Positions 54,871 through 63,120 of a stretch of DNA of 64,000 nt are shown one piece after another. Below the pieces are notes generated by a model, which was not told the DNA's origin, made no database searches, and worked only from the letters and a program-made list of their open reading frames with translations. This DNA comes from DASUDX01 sp036275365 (GTDB lineage Bacteria > Pseudomonadota > Gammaproteobacteria > Nevskiales > Nevskiaceae). Position numbers and translations under genes: made by a program. The DNA lies in contig DASUDX010000083.1 in NCBI GenBank assembly GCA_036275365.1, positions 1 to 64,000 of the forward strand, given 5' to 3'. The stretch's first letter is position 1; the number at the start of each line of letters is the position of its first letter.

Positions 54871-56343
54871 ATGCGCGCCCTGGCGCGACGGCTGGCGCAT
54901 CTGCTCGGTCTGCTGCCGGCCGCCTTCCTCGGCACCTGCTCGCCCCCGCCGGATCGGCTCGAACAGGCCCAGCGGCTGGGCGTGCTGCGGGTGGCCACGG
55001 TCAACAGTCCCACCACCTACTACCTCGACGCCGACGGTCCGGCCGGCTTCGACTACGAGCTGGCGGCGGGGCTGGCGCAGTCGCTGGGCCTGCGGCTGGA
55101 GATCGTGGTGGCGCAGACCCCGCCGGAGGCCCTGGAACAGCTGGAGCGCGGCGCCGCCCATCTGGCGGCCGGCGCCCTGGTGGTGACCCCGGCCCGCGAA
55201 CGGCGTTTCCAGTTCACCCAGCCGCTGATGGAGGTCCGCCCGGTGCTGGTGGTGCGCGCCGGCAGCGGCGAGACCCCGCGCTCGCCTGCCGATCTGGTGG
55301 CCCGCCCGGGCTCGCTGCGGGTGGTGCGCGGCAGTTCCCAGGCCGAGCGTCTGGCCGAGCTGCGTGCCTCCTTCCCGGCGCTGAGCTGGGAGGAAACGGC
55401 GGACGAGGAGGCCGAGGATCTGCTGCGCGAGGTGGCCGAAGGCCGGCTCGACCGCACCGCGGTCACCTCCGATCTGTTCGGCATCCATCAGCGCTACTAC
55501 CCCAGCCTGCGCATCGCCTTTGATCTCGGCCCGCCGCAGCCGGTGGCCTGGGCCCTGCCGCAGGAGGGCAGCGAGCGGCTGCGCGCGGCGGTCCAGGACC
55601 ATCTGCGCCGCCTCGGTGACACCGAGCTGGCGCGCCTGCGCGACCGCTACTTCGGCCATATCGAGCCGGTGGATTACCAGGAGGCGGTGGCGCTGGCCGC
55701 CCACGCCGAGAGCCGGCTGCCGCGCTACCGCGCCTGGTTTGAGAAGGCCGCCGCCGAGCAGGGGCTGGACTGGCGGCTGCTGGCCGCCATCGGCTACCAG
55801 GAATCGCACTGGAACCCGGCGGCGGTGAGCGTCACCGGCGTCCGCGGGCTGATGCAGCTGACCCAGGCCACCGCCACCTTTCTGGGCGTGGCGGATCGAG
55901 AGGACCCGGCCCAGGCCATCGAGGGGGCGGCGCGCTATCTGCGCCGGCTGATCGATCAGATGCCGCCGGAGGTGCCGGAGCCGGATCGCACCTGGATGGC
56001 GCTGGCGGCCTGGAACATGGGCCTCGGACATCTGCTCGATGCGCGCCGGCTCACCGAGCAGCGCGGCGGCGATCCCAACCGCTGGCTGGATGTGCGCAAT
56101 GTGCTGCCGCTGCTCAGCCAGCGCCGCTGGTACAGCCAGACCCGCCACGGCTATGCGCGCGGCTTCGAGGCCAAGGCCTTCGTCGGCCATGTGCGCAGCT
56201 ACTACGACATGCTGGTGTGGATCACCGCCAGCCCCGCCGCACTGGGCGAGGCGCGCCCGCTCGAAACCCCGGCCGCGCCCGCGCCGGTGACCCCCAAGAC
56301 CCCGCCGCAGGATCCGCTGAAGATCACCACGCCGCTGCTCTGA
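54871..56343 (+). CDS. mltF: Membrane-bound lytic murein transglycosylase, MltF type
   Basis: The 490-residue lipoprotein (signal then lipobox LGTC near residue 23) has an amino-acid-binding-protein-like regulatory domain (about 35-270) and a lysozyme-like SLT domain (about 290-430). The catalytic glutamate is E311 in GYQESHWNP; GVRGLMQLT and AAWNMGLGHL follow. MltF cleaves peptidoglycan to 1,6-anhydromuropeptides. The ATG at 54871 gives a good lipoprotein signal; an in-frame TTG at 54814 would add 19 residues. It ends in a Pro-rich tail, convergent with the ferredoxin gene (5 bases). Confidence 0.93.
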   Translation: MRALARRLAHLLGLLPAAFLGTCSPPPDRLEQAQRLGVLRVATVNSPTTYYLDADGPAGFDYELAAGLAQSLGLRLEIVVAQTPPEALEQLERGAAHLAAGALVVTPARERRFQFTQPLMEVRPVLVVRAGSGETPRSPADLVARPGSLRVVRGSSQAERLAELRASFPALSWEETADEEAEDLLREVAEGRLDRTAVTSDLFGIHQRYYPSLRIAFDLGPPQPVAWALPQEGSERLRAAVQDHLRRLGDTELARLRDRYFGHIEPVDYQEAVALAAHAESRLPRYRAWFEKAAAEQGLDWRLLAAIGYQESHWNPAAVSVTGVRGLMQLTQATATFLGVADREDPAQAIEGAARYLRRLIDQMPPEVPEPDRTWMALAAWNMGLGHLLDARRLTEQRGGDPNRWLDVRNVLPLLSQRRWYSQTRHGYARGFEAKAFVGHVRSYYDMLVWITASPAALGEARPLETPAAPAPVTPKTPPQDPLKITTPLL

Positions 56344-56348
56344 ACCGC

Positions 56349-56732
56349 TCAGCCACCCGGCGGGCGGTCCGGCAGGCGCAGCCGCTCGACCACCCGGCCG
56401 TGGATCAGGTGCTCGTCGATGATCTCGTCGATGTCCTCTTCGTCCACATAGGTGTACCAGACCGCCTGCGGGTAGATGACCACGCAGGGGCCTTCCTCGC
56501 AGCGCTCCAGACAGCCGGCCTGGTTGACGCGGGTCTGCCCCGGGGCGGCCAGGCCGAGCGCCTTGATGCGCTTCTTGGCGTGGTCGCGCACGCGGCTGGC
56601 ACCCTTGTCGTTGCAGCAGGTGCGCTCGCCCGGCGGACGCTGGTTGCAGCAGAAGAACAGGTGGTGGCGGTAGTAGCTGGCGCCGGCGCCGTCGCTGCCC
56701 GGCGCGTCGGTGGGGCTGGGGTCGGTGCTCAT
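56349..56732 (-). CDS. Thioredoxin-like [2Fe-2S] ferredoxin
   Basis: This 127-residue protein matches the small thioredoxin-fold ferredoxins: HHLFFCCNQRPPGERTCC, then GCLERCEEGPCVVIYPQAVWY. The first two ligand positions are doubled cysteines (28-29 and 39-40), followed by C74 and C78. Related proteins are (2Fe-2S) electron carriers of unknown partners. It follows the DUF481 gene by 10 bases on the same strand. The C-terminus (DIDEIIDEHLIHGRVVERL) is typical. Confidence 0.9.
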   Translation of the reverse strand: MSTDPSPTDAPGSDGAGASYYRHHLFFCCNQRPPGERTCCNDKGASRVRDHAKKRIKALGLAAPGQTRVNQAGCLERCEEGPCVVIYPQAVWYTYVDEEDIDEIIDEHLIHGRVVERLRLPDRPPGG

Positions 56733-56742
56733 GCGCGGGTGC

Positions 56743-57450
56743 TCAGGGGGTCTGCCCGAAGGTGTAGGAGAGGGTCAGGGCCGTGAAGGTGTCGGTGGAT
56801 TTCACCGCCGGGGCGACCTCCGAGTTGTGGCGCACGGTGACCGCCGCACTCAGGAACAGATTGCCCACCACCGACAGCTTGAGCTCGCTGACCGACTCGC
56901 TGAAGGTGTTGCTGGCGCCGGACTCGGTCTTGAGCTGCTGCTGGAAGCTGCTGGTGGGCGAGAGCGTCCACTTCCAGCGTCCGGCGGCGCGGGCGATGAC
57001 ATCGTCCTCCCGTGCCCGGGTCTGCTGGGCCTCGGTCTGGCGGGCACCGGCGCCGATCTCGGCCTCCAGCTCGTGCACCGGCCCGGTGAGGAAGCGATGG
57101 CCGTAGCCGACCGTCTGCGAGGTGCGCTGGCGCAGGCCACCGAACAGATCGCGCTCGAACTCGACGGCGAGGAAGGCGTAGCGGCGCTCGTCGAAATCCC
57201 GGTCGAGCTGATTGCCGAGCAGATAGCGCTCGCTGGTGGTCTGGCCGGAATCGGCCGCGTTCATCGCCTGCGCCAGAAAAGCGTTGTGCCAGCCCGCGCC
57301 GCTCCAGTCGAGCGCCAGCTTGGCATTGGCCGAGCGGGTTTCGCTGTTGCCGCTGCTGGTGAGCAGGCCCAGGCCCGCCTCGCCGCTCCAGCTGCCCGCC
57401 GAGGCCAGCGCGGGCGTCACCATCAGGAGGATGCCGATTGTCCTTCTCAC
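56743..57450 (-). CDS. DUF481 family outer-membrane beta-barrel-like protein
   Basis: The 235-residue protein has a signal peptide (1-18, PALASAGSW) followed by alternating beta strands ending in an aromatic C-terminus (ALTLSYTFGQTP), as in DUF481 proteins, probable salt-induced outer-membrane barrels. SWSGEAGLGLLTSSGNSETR is the signature opening. The start is the GTG at 57450, chosen because GGAG lies just upstream and an ATG there is followed by an immediate stop. It is divergent from glcF with 50 bases between. Confidence 0.88.
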   Translation of the reverse strand: MRRTIGILLMVTPALASAGSWSGEAGLGLLTSSGNSETRSANAKLALDWSGAGWHNAFLAQAMNAADSGQTTSERYLLGNQLDRDFDERRYAFLAVEFERDLFGGLRQRTSQTVGYGHRFLTGPVHELEAEIGAGARQTEAQQTRAREDDVIARAAGRWKWTLSPTSSFQQQLKTESGASNTFSESVSELKLSVVGNLFLSAAVTVRHNSEVAPAVKSTDTFTALTLSYTFGQTP

Positions 57451-57487
57451 ACCATGCTCCGCTGCAGGGCCGCCGGGCCCGGGCCCG

Positions 57488-57493
57488 TATGAT
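57488..57493 (+). promoter_or_regulatory. Possible -10 element of glcF (leaderless transcript)
   Basis: TATGAT lies seven bases before the glcF ATG at 57501, so transcription would begin at or next to the start codon. No good -35 hexamer is present and the upstream DNA is GC-only, so this rests on the -10 alone. Confidence 0.35.
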
Positions 57494-57500
57494 AAGAGCC

Positions 57501-58772
57501 ATGCCCGCCGACCCGGCCTCCTCGCTCGCCGCCCTGCGGACCCGGCTGCTCTCAGGCACCGACCAGTGCGTGAAATGCGGGCTGTGTCTGCCGCACTGCC
57601 CGACCTATGCCCTGCAGGGCGAGGAGGGCGCCTCGCCACGCGGCCGGCTGGCGCTGATCCAGGGGCTGGCCCAGGGCCGCCTCGACGCCGGCCCCGGGGT
57701 CGCCGCGCATCTGGATGGCTGCCTGTCCTGCCGGGCCTGCGAGCCGGTCTGCCCGGCCCAGGTGCGCTACGGCGAGATGCTCGATGGCGGCCGCCAGTGG
57801 CTGGCCCTGCAGCAGCCGCGGCGGCTGGGTGCGCTGCGCTGGTTCTCGCCGCTGCTCACCGCCCGCGCCGGCCGCGCGCTGTTGCGCACGCTGCTCGCGC
57901 TCTACCACCGCAGCGGCCTGCAGACGCTGGTCCGGCGCAGCCGGGTCCTCGGGCACACCCGCCTGGCGCGGCTCGAGGCCCTGCTGCCCGCGCGCCGCGC
58001 CGTCGCCCCGGTGGCCGCAGACCCTGGCGCCGGACCGGCGGTGGCGCAGCTGCACATCGGCTGCCTGGGCCAGGTGCTGGATCAGGCCGCGGTGGCGGAT
58101 CTGCAGGCCGTGTTCGCCGCGGCCGGCCAGCCGCTGGCGGTACCGGCCGGACAGGGCTGCTGCGGCGCCCTGCACCAGCACGCGGGAGATGCGGCGCAGG
58201 CGCGGCGGCTCGCCCGGATCCAGCGCGCGGTGTTTGATCCGGCCCTGCCGGTGCTGGCCCTGGCCAGCGGCTGTGGCGCCGGCCTTCAGGATGGCTGGCG
58301 CGCCCTGGGCGAGCCGGCGCCAGCGGTTCACGACCCCTTCGACTGGCTGGCGCCGCGGGCCGGCGCGCTGGCCTTTGCGCCGACCCCGCTGACGGTCTGG
58401 GTGCATCGGCCCTGTACCCAGCGCCATGTGCTGCGCAGCCGCGGCGAGGGTCTGCTCGGTCTGCTCGGCCGGGTGCCGGGGCTGCGCGTGCGCGAGCTGC
58501 CGGACCGCGGCTGCTGCGGTGCGGCCGGTCTGCACATGGTGCAGCGGCCGGCGGCGGCGGATGCCCTGCTGGCGCCGCTGCTGGACGCGCTCGAGGCAGC
58601 GGGGCCGGAGGATGTGGTGCTGAGCGGCAATATCGGCTGCGCCCTGCACCTGGGCGGGGGCCTGCGCCGGCTCAGGACGGCGGCGCGACCGCCGCCGCCG
58701 GTGCTGCATCCGGCGCGCTTTCTGCGCCGCTGTCTGCCGGCGGCATCGCCCGCAGCGCGGTCTCCAGTCTGA
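57501..58772 (+). CDS. glcF: Glycolate oxidase iron-sulfur subunit
   Basis: A 423-residue protein with two N-terminal [4Fe-4S] motifs, CVKCGLCLPHCP and CLSCRACEPVCP, and two Cys-rich CCG domains (QGCCGALHQHAG and DRGCCGAAGLH). This is GlcF, which passes electrons from the GlcD/GlcE flavin subunits during glycolate oxidation to glyoxylate. No glcD or glcE is in this window, so the partner is elsewhere. Its 3' end overlaps lptE antisense by 101 bases; the last 33 residues are therefore encoded opposite the lptE C-terminus. Confidence 0.93.
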   Translation: MPADPASSLAALRTRLLSGTDQCVKCGLCLPHCPTYALQGEEGASPRGRLALIQGLAQGRLDAGPGVAAHLDGCLSCRACEPVCPAQVRYGEMLDGGRQWLALQQPRRLGALRWFSPLLTARAGRALLRTLLALYHRSGLQTLVRRSRVLGHTRLARLEALLPARRAVAPVAADPGAGPAVAQLHIGCLGQVLDQAAVADLQAVFAAAGQPLAVPAGQGCCGALHQHAGDAAQARRLARIQRAVFDPALPVLALASGCGAGLQDGWRALGEPAPAVHDPFDWLAPRAGALAFAPTPLTVWVHRPCTQRHVLRSRGEGLLGLLGRVPGLRVRELPDRGCCGAAGLHMVQRPAAADALLAPLLDALEAAGPEDVVLSGNIGCALHLGGGLRRLRTAARPPPPVLHPARFLRRCLPAASPAARSPV

Positions 58773-59280
58773 GCAGCAGGCGCTCGGCCAGCTCGTCCTG
58801 CAGATAGCGGCGCAGACGCTCCTCCTCGGCCTCCTTGGGCAGGATCTGGTCGGCGCTGAAGGAGTAGTCGCGGCTCACCGTCAGCGTCTCCGCCGGCAGC
58901 CAGACGCGATCGCCGCCCAGCAGCTCGTAGCGCACCCGGGTCACCAGCAGGAACTCCAGGGCCTTGCCGTCCGCTCCGACCGACAGCACCTGGCGGGTCT
59001 CGCTCAGTTCCGACAGGCGCAGCAGGGTGGCGCCCTCGCCCGGCCGCGGCTGCACCACCGCGCCACGGCGGGTCAGGCGCAGGCGCAGGGCCTTTTCCAG
59101 CGGCGGCTCGCTCACCCGGTAGGGCGCCACCACCTCGATGTGCACGCGCGAGAGCGGCTCCGGCAAGGGCCGGCTGCCGGCCAGGTGGAAGCCGCAGGCG
59201 CCGAGGCTGAGGGTCAGCCCCAGGCCCAGCACCCGCAGCACGGCGGACCGGCCGGGACCCCGCCGGATGACTGCGCTCAT
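58672..59280 (-). CDS. lptE: LPS-assembly lipoprotein LptE
   Basis: The 202-residue outer-membrane lipoprotein plugs the LptD barrel and helps insert lipopolysaccharide. It has a signal with lipobox LGAC (Cys29) followed by GFHLAG, the family opening, then beta strands and a C-terminal helix (YLQDELAERLLLRLETALRAM). The start at 59280 is preceded by GGGGTGGACG. It follows leuS, the usual order, but holA, the usual next gene, is missing, with glcF lying convergent instead. The C-terminal 30 residues are Ala/Pro-rich. Confidence 0.9.
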   Translation of the reverse strand: MSAVIRRGPGRSAVLRVLGLGLTLSLGACGFHLAGSRPLPEPLSRVHIEVVAPYRVSEPPLEKALRLRLTRRGAVVQPRPGEGATLLRLSELSETRQVLSVGADGKALEFLLVTRVRYELLGGDRVWLPAETLTVSRDYSFSADQILPKEAEEERLRRYLQDELAERLLLRLETALRAMPPADSGAESAPDAAPAAAVAPPS

Positions 59281-59416
59281 CGTCCACCCCTGATGCATTG
59301 CGGCTTGCTCCTCGCGCTGTCGTCCCGCCACCCGCCGGGCCAGGGCGGAACCCAGGGCGGGTCCGCTGCCCGGGCGGCGCCGAGGCGACAGCTGGCGCAC
59401 GGCGGTACCGGCCTGC

Positions 59417-62023
59417 TCACACCACCAGATTGACCAGCTTGCCGGGCACCACGATCTGCTTCTTCGGGGTCTGCCCGGCGAGGTGCTTCTGCACCGCCTC
59501 GTCGGCCAGGGCGGCGGCGATGATCTCGGCCTGGCTGGCGCCGGCGGCCACCGTGATCTGGCCTCTGAGCTTGCCGTTGACCTGCACCACCAGCTGCAGC
59601 TCGTCGCGCTGCAGGGCGGCCGGATCGGCACGCGGGAAGGGCTGGTCGAGCAAATCCTCGCGGCCGGACAGCGCCTGCCAGAGCACATGGGTCAGATGCG
59701 GCGCCACCGGGGCGAGCATGCGCACCACCGCCTCCCAGACTTCCTGCAGCAGGGCCCGGCCCTGCGGGCTGGCGTCCTCGAAGCGGCCGACCGCGTTCAT
59801 CAGCTCCATCACCGCGGCGATGGCGGTGTTGAACTGCTGGCGCCGGCCGTAGTCGTCACCGACCTTCTGGATGGTCTCGTGCAGCTTGGCGCGCAGCGCC
59901 TTCTGCGCCGGGCTCAGCGCAGCGCGCTCCAGCGCCGGGGGCGGACCCAGGGTCTGGGTCAGGGCGAGATGGGCGTGCACCGCCTTCCACAGCCGCTTGA
60001 GGAAGCGCGAGGCGCCCTCGACGCCGGCCTCGTTCCACTCCAGCGAGGCCTCCGGCGGGGCGGCGAACATCGAGAACAGGCGCACGGTGTCGGCGCCGTA
60101 GCGGTCGATCAGGGTCTGCGGATCGACCCCGTTGTTCTTCGACTTGCTCATCTTCTCGGTGCCGCCGATGTGCACCTCCCCGCCGTCGCCGAGATGGCGG
60201 GCGCGCTGCACCTGGCCGCGCTCGTCGTGCTCCAGCGTCACCTCGGCCGGGTTGATCCACTGCTTCTTGCCGTCGGCGCCGAGGCGATAGAAGGTGGGCG
60301 CCACCACCATGCCCTGGGTCAGCAGGTTGAGCGCCGGCTCGTCGCCGGGCACGAAGCCCTCGTCGCGCATCAGCTTGTGGAAGAAGCGGAAGTACAACAG
60401 GTGCAGGATGGCGTGCTCGACCCCGCCGATGTACTGGTTGACCGGCAGCCAGTGACGGGCGCGCTCGTCGACCAGGGTCTGGGCGCCGGGCGAGCAGTAG
60501 CGGGCGTAGTACCAGCTCGATTCGAAGAAGGTGTCGAAGGTATCGGTCTCGCGCTCGGCCGGGCCGCCGCACTGCGGGCAGCGGGTCTGGCGCCAGGCCG
60601 GGTCGGCCTTGATCGGCGACTGCACGCCGGTGAAGGCGACCTCCTCCGGCAGCACCACCGGCAGCTGGTCCTCGGGTACCGGCACCGCCTCGCAGCGCGG
60701 GCAGTAGATCACCGGAATCGGGCAGCCCCAGTAGCGCTGGCGGCTCACGCCCCAGTCGCGCAGGCGGTAGTTGATCTTGCGGCGGCCGCGGCCTTCCGCC
60801 TCGAAGCGCCGGGCGAGGTGATCGAAGGCGGCGCGGTAGTCGAGTCCGTCGAGCTCGCCGGAGTTCACCAGGCGCATTTGCGGATGGAGCTTGTCGGCGT
60901 AGGCGTCCTGCCAGCGGCCGGGGTCGTAGTCCAGCCCGGGGAGGGCGACCACCTGGCGGATCGGCAGACCGTACTTGAGGGCGAAGGCGTGATCGCGCTC
61001 GTCATGGCCGGGCACCGCCATCACCGCGCCGGTGCCATAGCCCATCAGCACGAAGTTGGCCGCCCATACCGGCACCCGCTCGCCGGAGAGCGGATGGATG
61101 GCGTCGATGCCCAGGGGCATGCCGCGCTTTTCCATGGTCTCCATCTCGGCCTCGGCCACGCCGGAGCGCACCGCTTCCTGGAGGAAGGCGGCCAGCGCCG
61201 GGTTGCCGGCCGCGGCCTGCTGGGCCAGCGGGTGCTCGGCGGCCACCGCGAGATAGGTCACGCCCATCAGGGTGTCCGGGCGCGTGGTGTAGACGGTGAG
61301 CGGCGCCTGCCCCGGCACCTCGAAGCGGAACTCCAGCCCCTCCGAGCGGCCGATCCAGTTGCGCTGCATGGTCTTGACCGAGTCCGGCCAGCCCGGCAGC
61401 TGGTCGAGGCCGTCGAGCAGCTCCTGGGCATAGGCGGTGATCCGCACGAACCACTGCGGAATCTCCTTGCGTTCCACCAGGGCGCCGCTGCGCCAGCCAC
61501 GGCCGTCGATGACCTGCTCGTTGGCGAGCACGGTCTGGTCCACCGGGTCCCAGTTCACCACGCTGTTCCTGCGATAGACCAGGCCCTTCTTCATCAGCCG
61601 GGTGAACAGCAGCTGCTCCCAGCGGTAGTACGCCGGGGTGCAGGTGACCACCTGGCGCGACCAGTCATAGCCGAAGCCCAGCCGGTTGAGCTGGCCGCGC
61701 ATGTACTCGGCGTTGGCATAGGTCCAGGCCGCCGGGGCCACGCCGTTGGCGATGGCCGCGTTCTCCGCCGGCAGGCCGAAGGCATCGAAGCCCATCGGCT
61801 GCAGCACATTCTTGCCGAGCATGCGCTGGTAGCGGGCGATCACATCGCCCAGCGTGTAGTTGCGCACATGCCCCATGTGCAGCTTGCCGCTGGGGTAGGG
61901 GAACATCGACAGGCAGTAGAAGGTCTCGCGCCCGGGTGTTTCGCTCACCTCGTAGCTGCGATGGGTCTGCCAGAACTGCTGGGCCGCGGCTTCCACCGCG
62001 GCGGGGTCGTAAGTCTCTTGCAT
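59417..62023 (-). CDS. leuS: Leucyl-tRNA synthetase
   Basis: An 868-residue class I synthetase. The HIGH-type signature is HMGH in YPSGKLHMGHVRNYTLGD, and the KMSKS loop is intact in TEKMSKSKNNGVDP. An editing (CP1) domain with TTRPDTLMGVTYLAVAAEHP is present, with the zinc-binding cysteine pair after it (CPRC, CPQC). It charges tRNA-Leu and is essential. lptE follows after 137 bases on the same strand. Length and motif order match the E. coli protein. Confidence 0.97.
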   Translation of the reverse strand: MQETYDPAAVEAAAQQFWQTHRSYEVSETPGRETFYCLSMFPYPSGKLHMGHVRNYTLGDVIARYQRMLGKNVLQPMGFDAFGLPAENAAIANGVAPAAWTYANAEYMRGQLNRLGFGYDWSRQVVTCTPAYYRWEQLLFTRLMKKGLVYRRNSVVNWDPVDQTVLANEQVIDGRGWRSGALVERKEIPQWFVRITAYAQELLDGLDQLPGWPDSVKTMQRNWIGRSEGLEFRFEVPGQAPLTVYTTRPDTLMGVTYLAVAAEHPLAQQAAAGNPALAAFLQEAVRSGVAEAEMETMEKRGMPLGIDAIHPLSGERVPVWAANFVLMGYGTGAVMAVPGHDERDHAFALKYGLPIRQVVALPGLDYDPGRWQDAYADKLHPQMRLVNSGELDGLDYRAAFDHLARRFEAEGRGRRKINYRLRDWGVSRQRYWGCPIPVIYCPRCEAVPVPEDQLPVVLPEEVAFTGVQSPIKADPAWRQTRCPQCGGPAERETDTFDTFFESSWYYARYCSPGAQTLVDERARHWLPVNQYIGGVEHAILHLLYFRFFHKLMRDEGFVPGDEPALNLLTQGMVVAPTFYRLGADGKKQWINPAEVTLEHDERGQVQRARHLGDGGEVHIGGTEKMSKSKNNGVDPQTLIDRYGADTVRLFSMFAAPPEASLEWNEAGVEGASRFLKRLWKAVHAHLALTQTLGPPPALERAALSPAQKALRAKLHETIQKVGDDYGRRQQFNTAIAAVMELMNAVGRFEDASPQGRALLQEVWEAVVRMLAPVAPHLTHVLWQALSGREDLLDQPFPRADPAALQRDELQLVVQVNGKLRGQITVAAGASQAEIIAAALADEAVQKHLAGQTPKKQIVVPGKLVNLVV

Positions 62024-62104
62024 GCTCGGGGCGCGCGGACCGCGCCGGGTGGGATTTCAGGGCGCGCCAGCATGCCCGGCGCGGCCCTCGCCGTCGAGAC
62101 GCGC

Positions 62105-62389
62105 TCAGCCGCGCTGCAGATCGCGCCAGAGCCCGCGCCACAGCTCGCGGCGCACCCGATGGTCGCGGGCCAGACGCCGGCGCGACTCCGGCAGCAGATC
62201 GAGCTGATCCCGCAGCAGCTCGCCGGCGTCGCGGGCGCGGCGGGCGACCGCCAGCCGCTCGCCCAGCTCGAGCCGGTGGGCGTTGGCGGCCTCGATCTCG
62301 TGCAGCAGCATCAGCACCAATCCGCCCAGGGTGCGGTCGACCAGGCGGTCGGCCCGGCTCAGCGGCGCGGCGTTGGCAACGGCAGACAT
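62105..62389 (-). CDS. Small helical protein beside the phasin gene
   Basis: This 94-residue protein is almost wholly predicted helix, charged and Arg/Leu-rich (RADRLVDRTLGGLVLMLLHE, then RDQLDLLPESRRRLARDHRV). A near-perfect AGGAGGTTCCG ribosome site precedes the ATG. I cannot name a family, but the helical pattern and position after the phasin gene suggest a granule-associated or phasin-like protein. The phasin terminator ends only 17 bases before its start codon, so it is probably expressed by read-through at a lower level. leuS follows on the same strand. Confidence 0.65.
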   Translation of the reverse strand: MSAVANAAPLSRADRLVDRTLGGLVLMLLHEIEAANAHRLELGERLAVARRARDAGELLRDQLDLLPESRRRLARDHRVRRELWRGLWRDLQRG

Positions 62390-62405
62390 CGGAACCTCCT
62401 CAACG

Positions 62406-62434
62406 AAAAAGGCCGGAGCGTGTCCGCTCCGGCC
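62406..62434 (-). terminator. Intrinsic terminator after the phasin gene
   Basis: On the minus strand, GGCCGGAGCG (62425-62434) pairs with CGCTCCGGCC (62411-62420) around a GACA loop and is followed by five T residues (62406-62410). It lies between the phasin gene and the 94-residue helical protein gene. Confidence 0.93.
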
Positions 62435-62495
62435 CGGGTACGGCTGGCCACCGGCGGCCGCGCGGACGGGCGGCCGGGGTGGCGGTGCGAAGGCT

Positions 62496-62951
62496 TCAGG
62501 CCGCCTTCTTGGCGCTGGCCTTCTTGGCGGTCTTCTTGGCCGGGGCGGCGGCCGGAACCACCTCGACGGTGACGCCGGTGAACTTGGCGCTCACCTCTTC
62601 GAAGCCCTTGCGCACCACCTGCACGACCTGCTCACCGGTCTTGGTGACGGTGGCCACGGTGTCGTTGTAGGCGGAGATCACGCGCTCGCGGCCGGCCGGC
62701 AGATACTCGATCGGGGCGGCGGCGACGGCCTTCAGACCATCGGTCTTGGCCTTCTCGAAGCTGGTCTGGACGGCGGCGAAGAGATCCTTGCCGGCGTCGA
62801 TCTGGGTCTTGACCACGGTCTGCACGCCATCGACGAGCACGGTGGTGGTCTGCTTGAGGGCGTCCAGCGACACGGTGGCGATCTCCTGGCCCTTGGCCAC
62901 GATCGGCTCCACGCGGGTCTTGACGTCGGCGACGAGGGTTTCAACGTTCAT
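62496..62951 (-). CDS. PHA granule phasin family protein
   Basis: The 151-residue amphipathic, helical protein resembles phasins, which coat polyhydroxyalkanoate granules (VETLVADVKTRVEPIVAKGQ, QTTTVLVDGVQTVVKTQIDA, EQVVQVVRKGFEEVS). The last 17 residues are a Lys/Ala tail (KKTAKKASAKKAA), like histone H1 or PhaF-type tails that can bind DNA. The start at 62951 has GGAG upstream and gives the family N-terminus. A strong promoter with two repeated motif copies lies upstream. Confidence 0.9.
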   Translation of the reverse strand: MNVETLVADVKTRVEPIVAKGQEIATVSLDALKQTTTVLVDGVQTVVKTQIDAGKDLFAAVQTSFEKAKTDGLKAVAAAPIEYLPAGRERVISAYNDTVATVTKTGEQVVQVVRKGFEEVSAKFTGVTVEVVPAAAPAKKTAKKASAKKAA

Positions 62952-63017
62952 GCACAGCTCCAGCGGATGGAAGGGAAATCGGGCTGGGTGCACGCAGGGG
63001 CGTGACCCGGTGATTGC

Positions 63018-63030
63018 TGCATTGCAACAA
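63018..63030 (+). promoter_or_regulatory. TGCATTGCAACAA motif downstream of the phasin promoter
   Basis: The second copy of the repeated 13-base motif, about 15 bases downstream of the phasin -10 in the minus-strand direction, so it would lie just after the transcription start. It fits a repressor roadblock. PhaR, the regulator that releases phasin genes when PHA appears, is the likely binder by analogy. Confidence 0.5.
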
Positions 63031-63041
63031 TCGACGCCGCC

Positions 63042-63070
63042 ACTCTATTGGTGCGTTGCAACAAAGTCAA
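63042..63070 (-). promoter_or_regulatory. Sigma-70 promoter of the phasin gene
   Basis: On the minus strand TTGACT (63065-63070) and TAGAGT (63042-63047) have an exact 17-base spacer, the best sigma-70 match seen in the window. The start codon is 91 bases downstream of the -10. The spacer is largely filled by the motif at 63052-63064. Confidence 0.7.
63052..63064 (+). promoter_or_regulatory. TGCGTTGCAACAA motif inside the phasin promoter spacer
   Basis: Differs from the copy at 63018-63030 by one base and occupies the spacer between the phasin -35 and -10 elements. A protein bound here would block RNA polymerase. Inferred to be a PhaR-type operator. Confidence 0.55.
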
Positions 63071-63120
63071 GCCGGGTGGGCTGGCTGGGTCGGAACAGCG
63101 CCCGCTGCTAAGGTTTGGCC

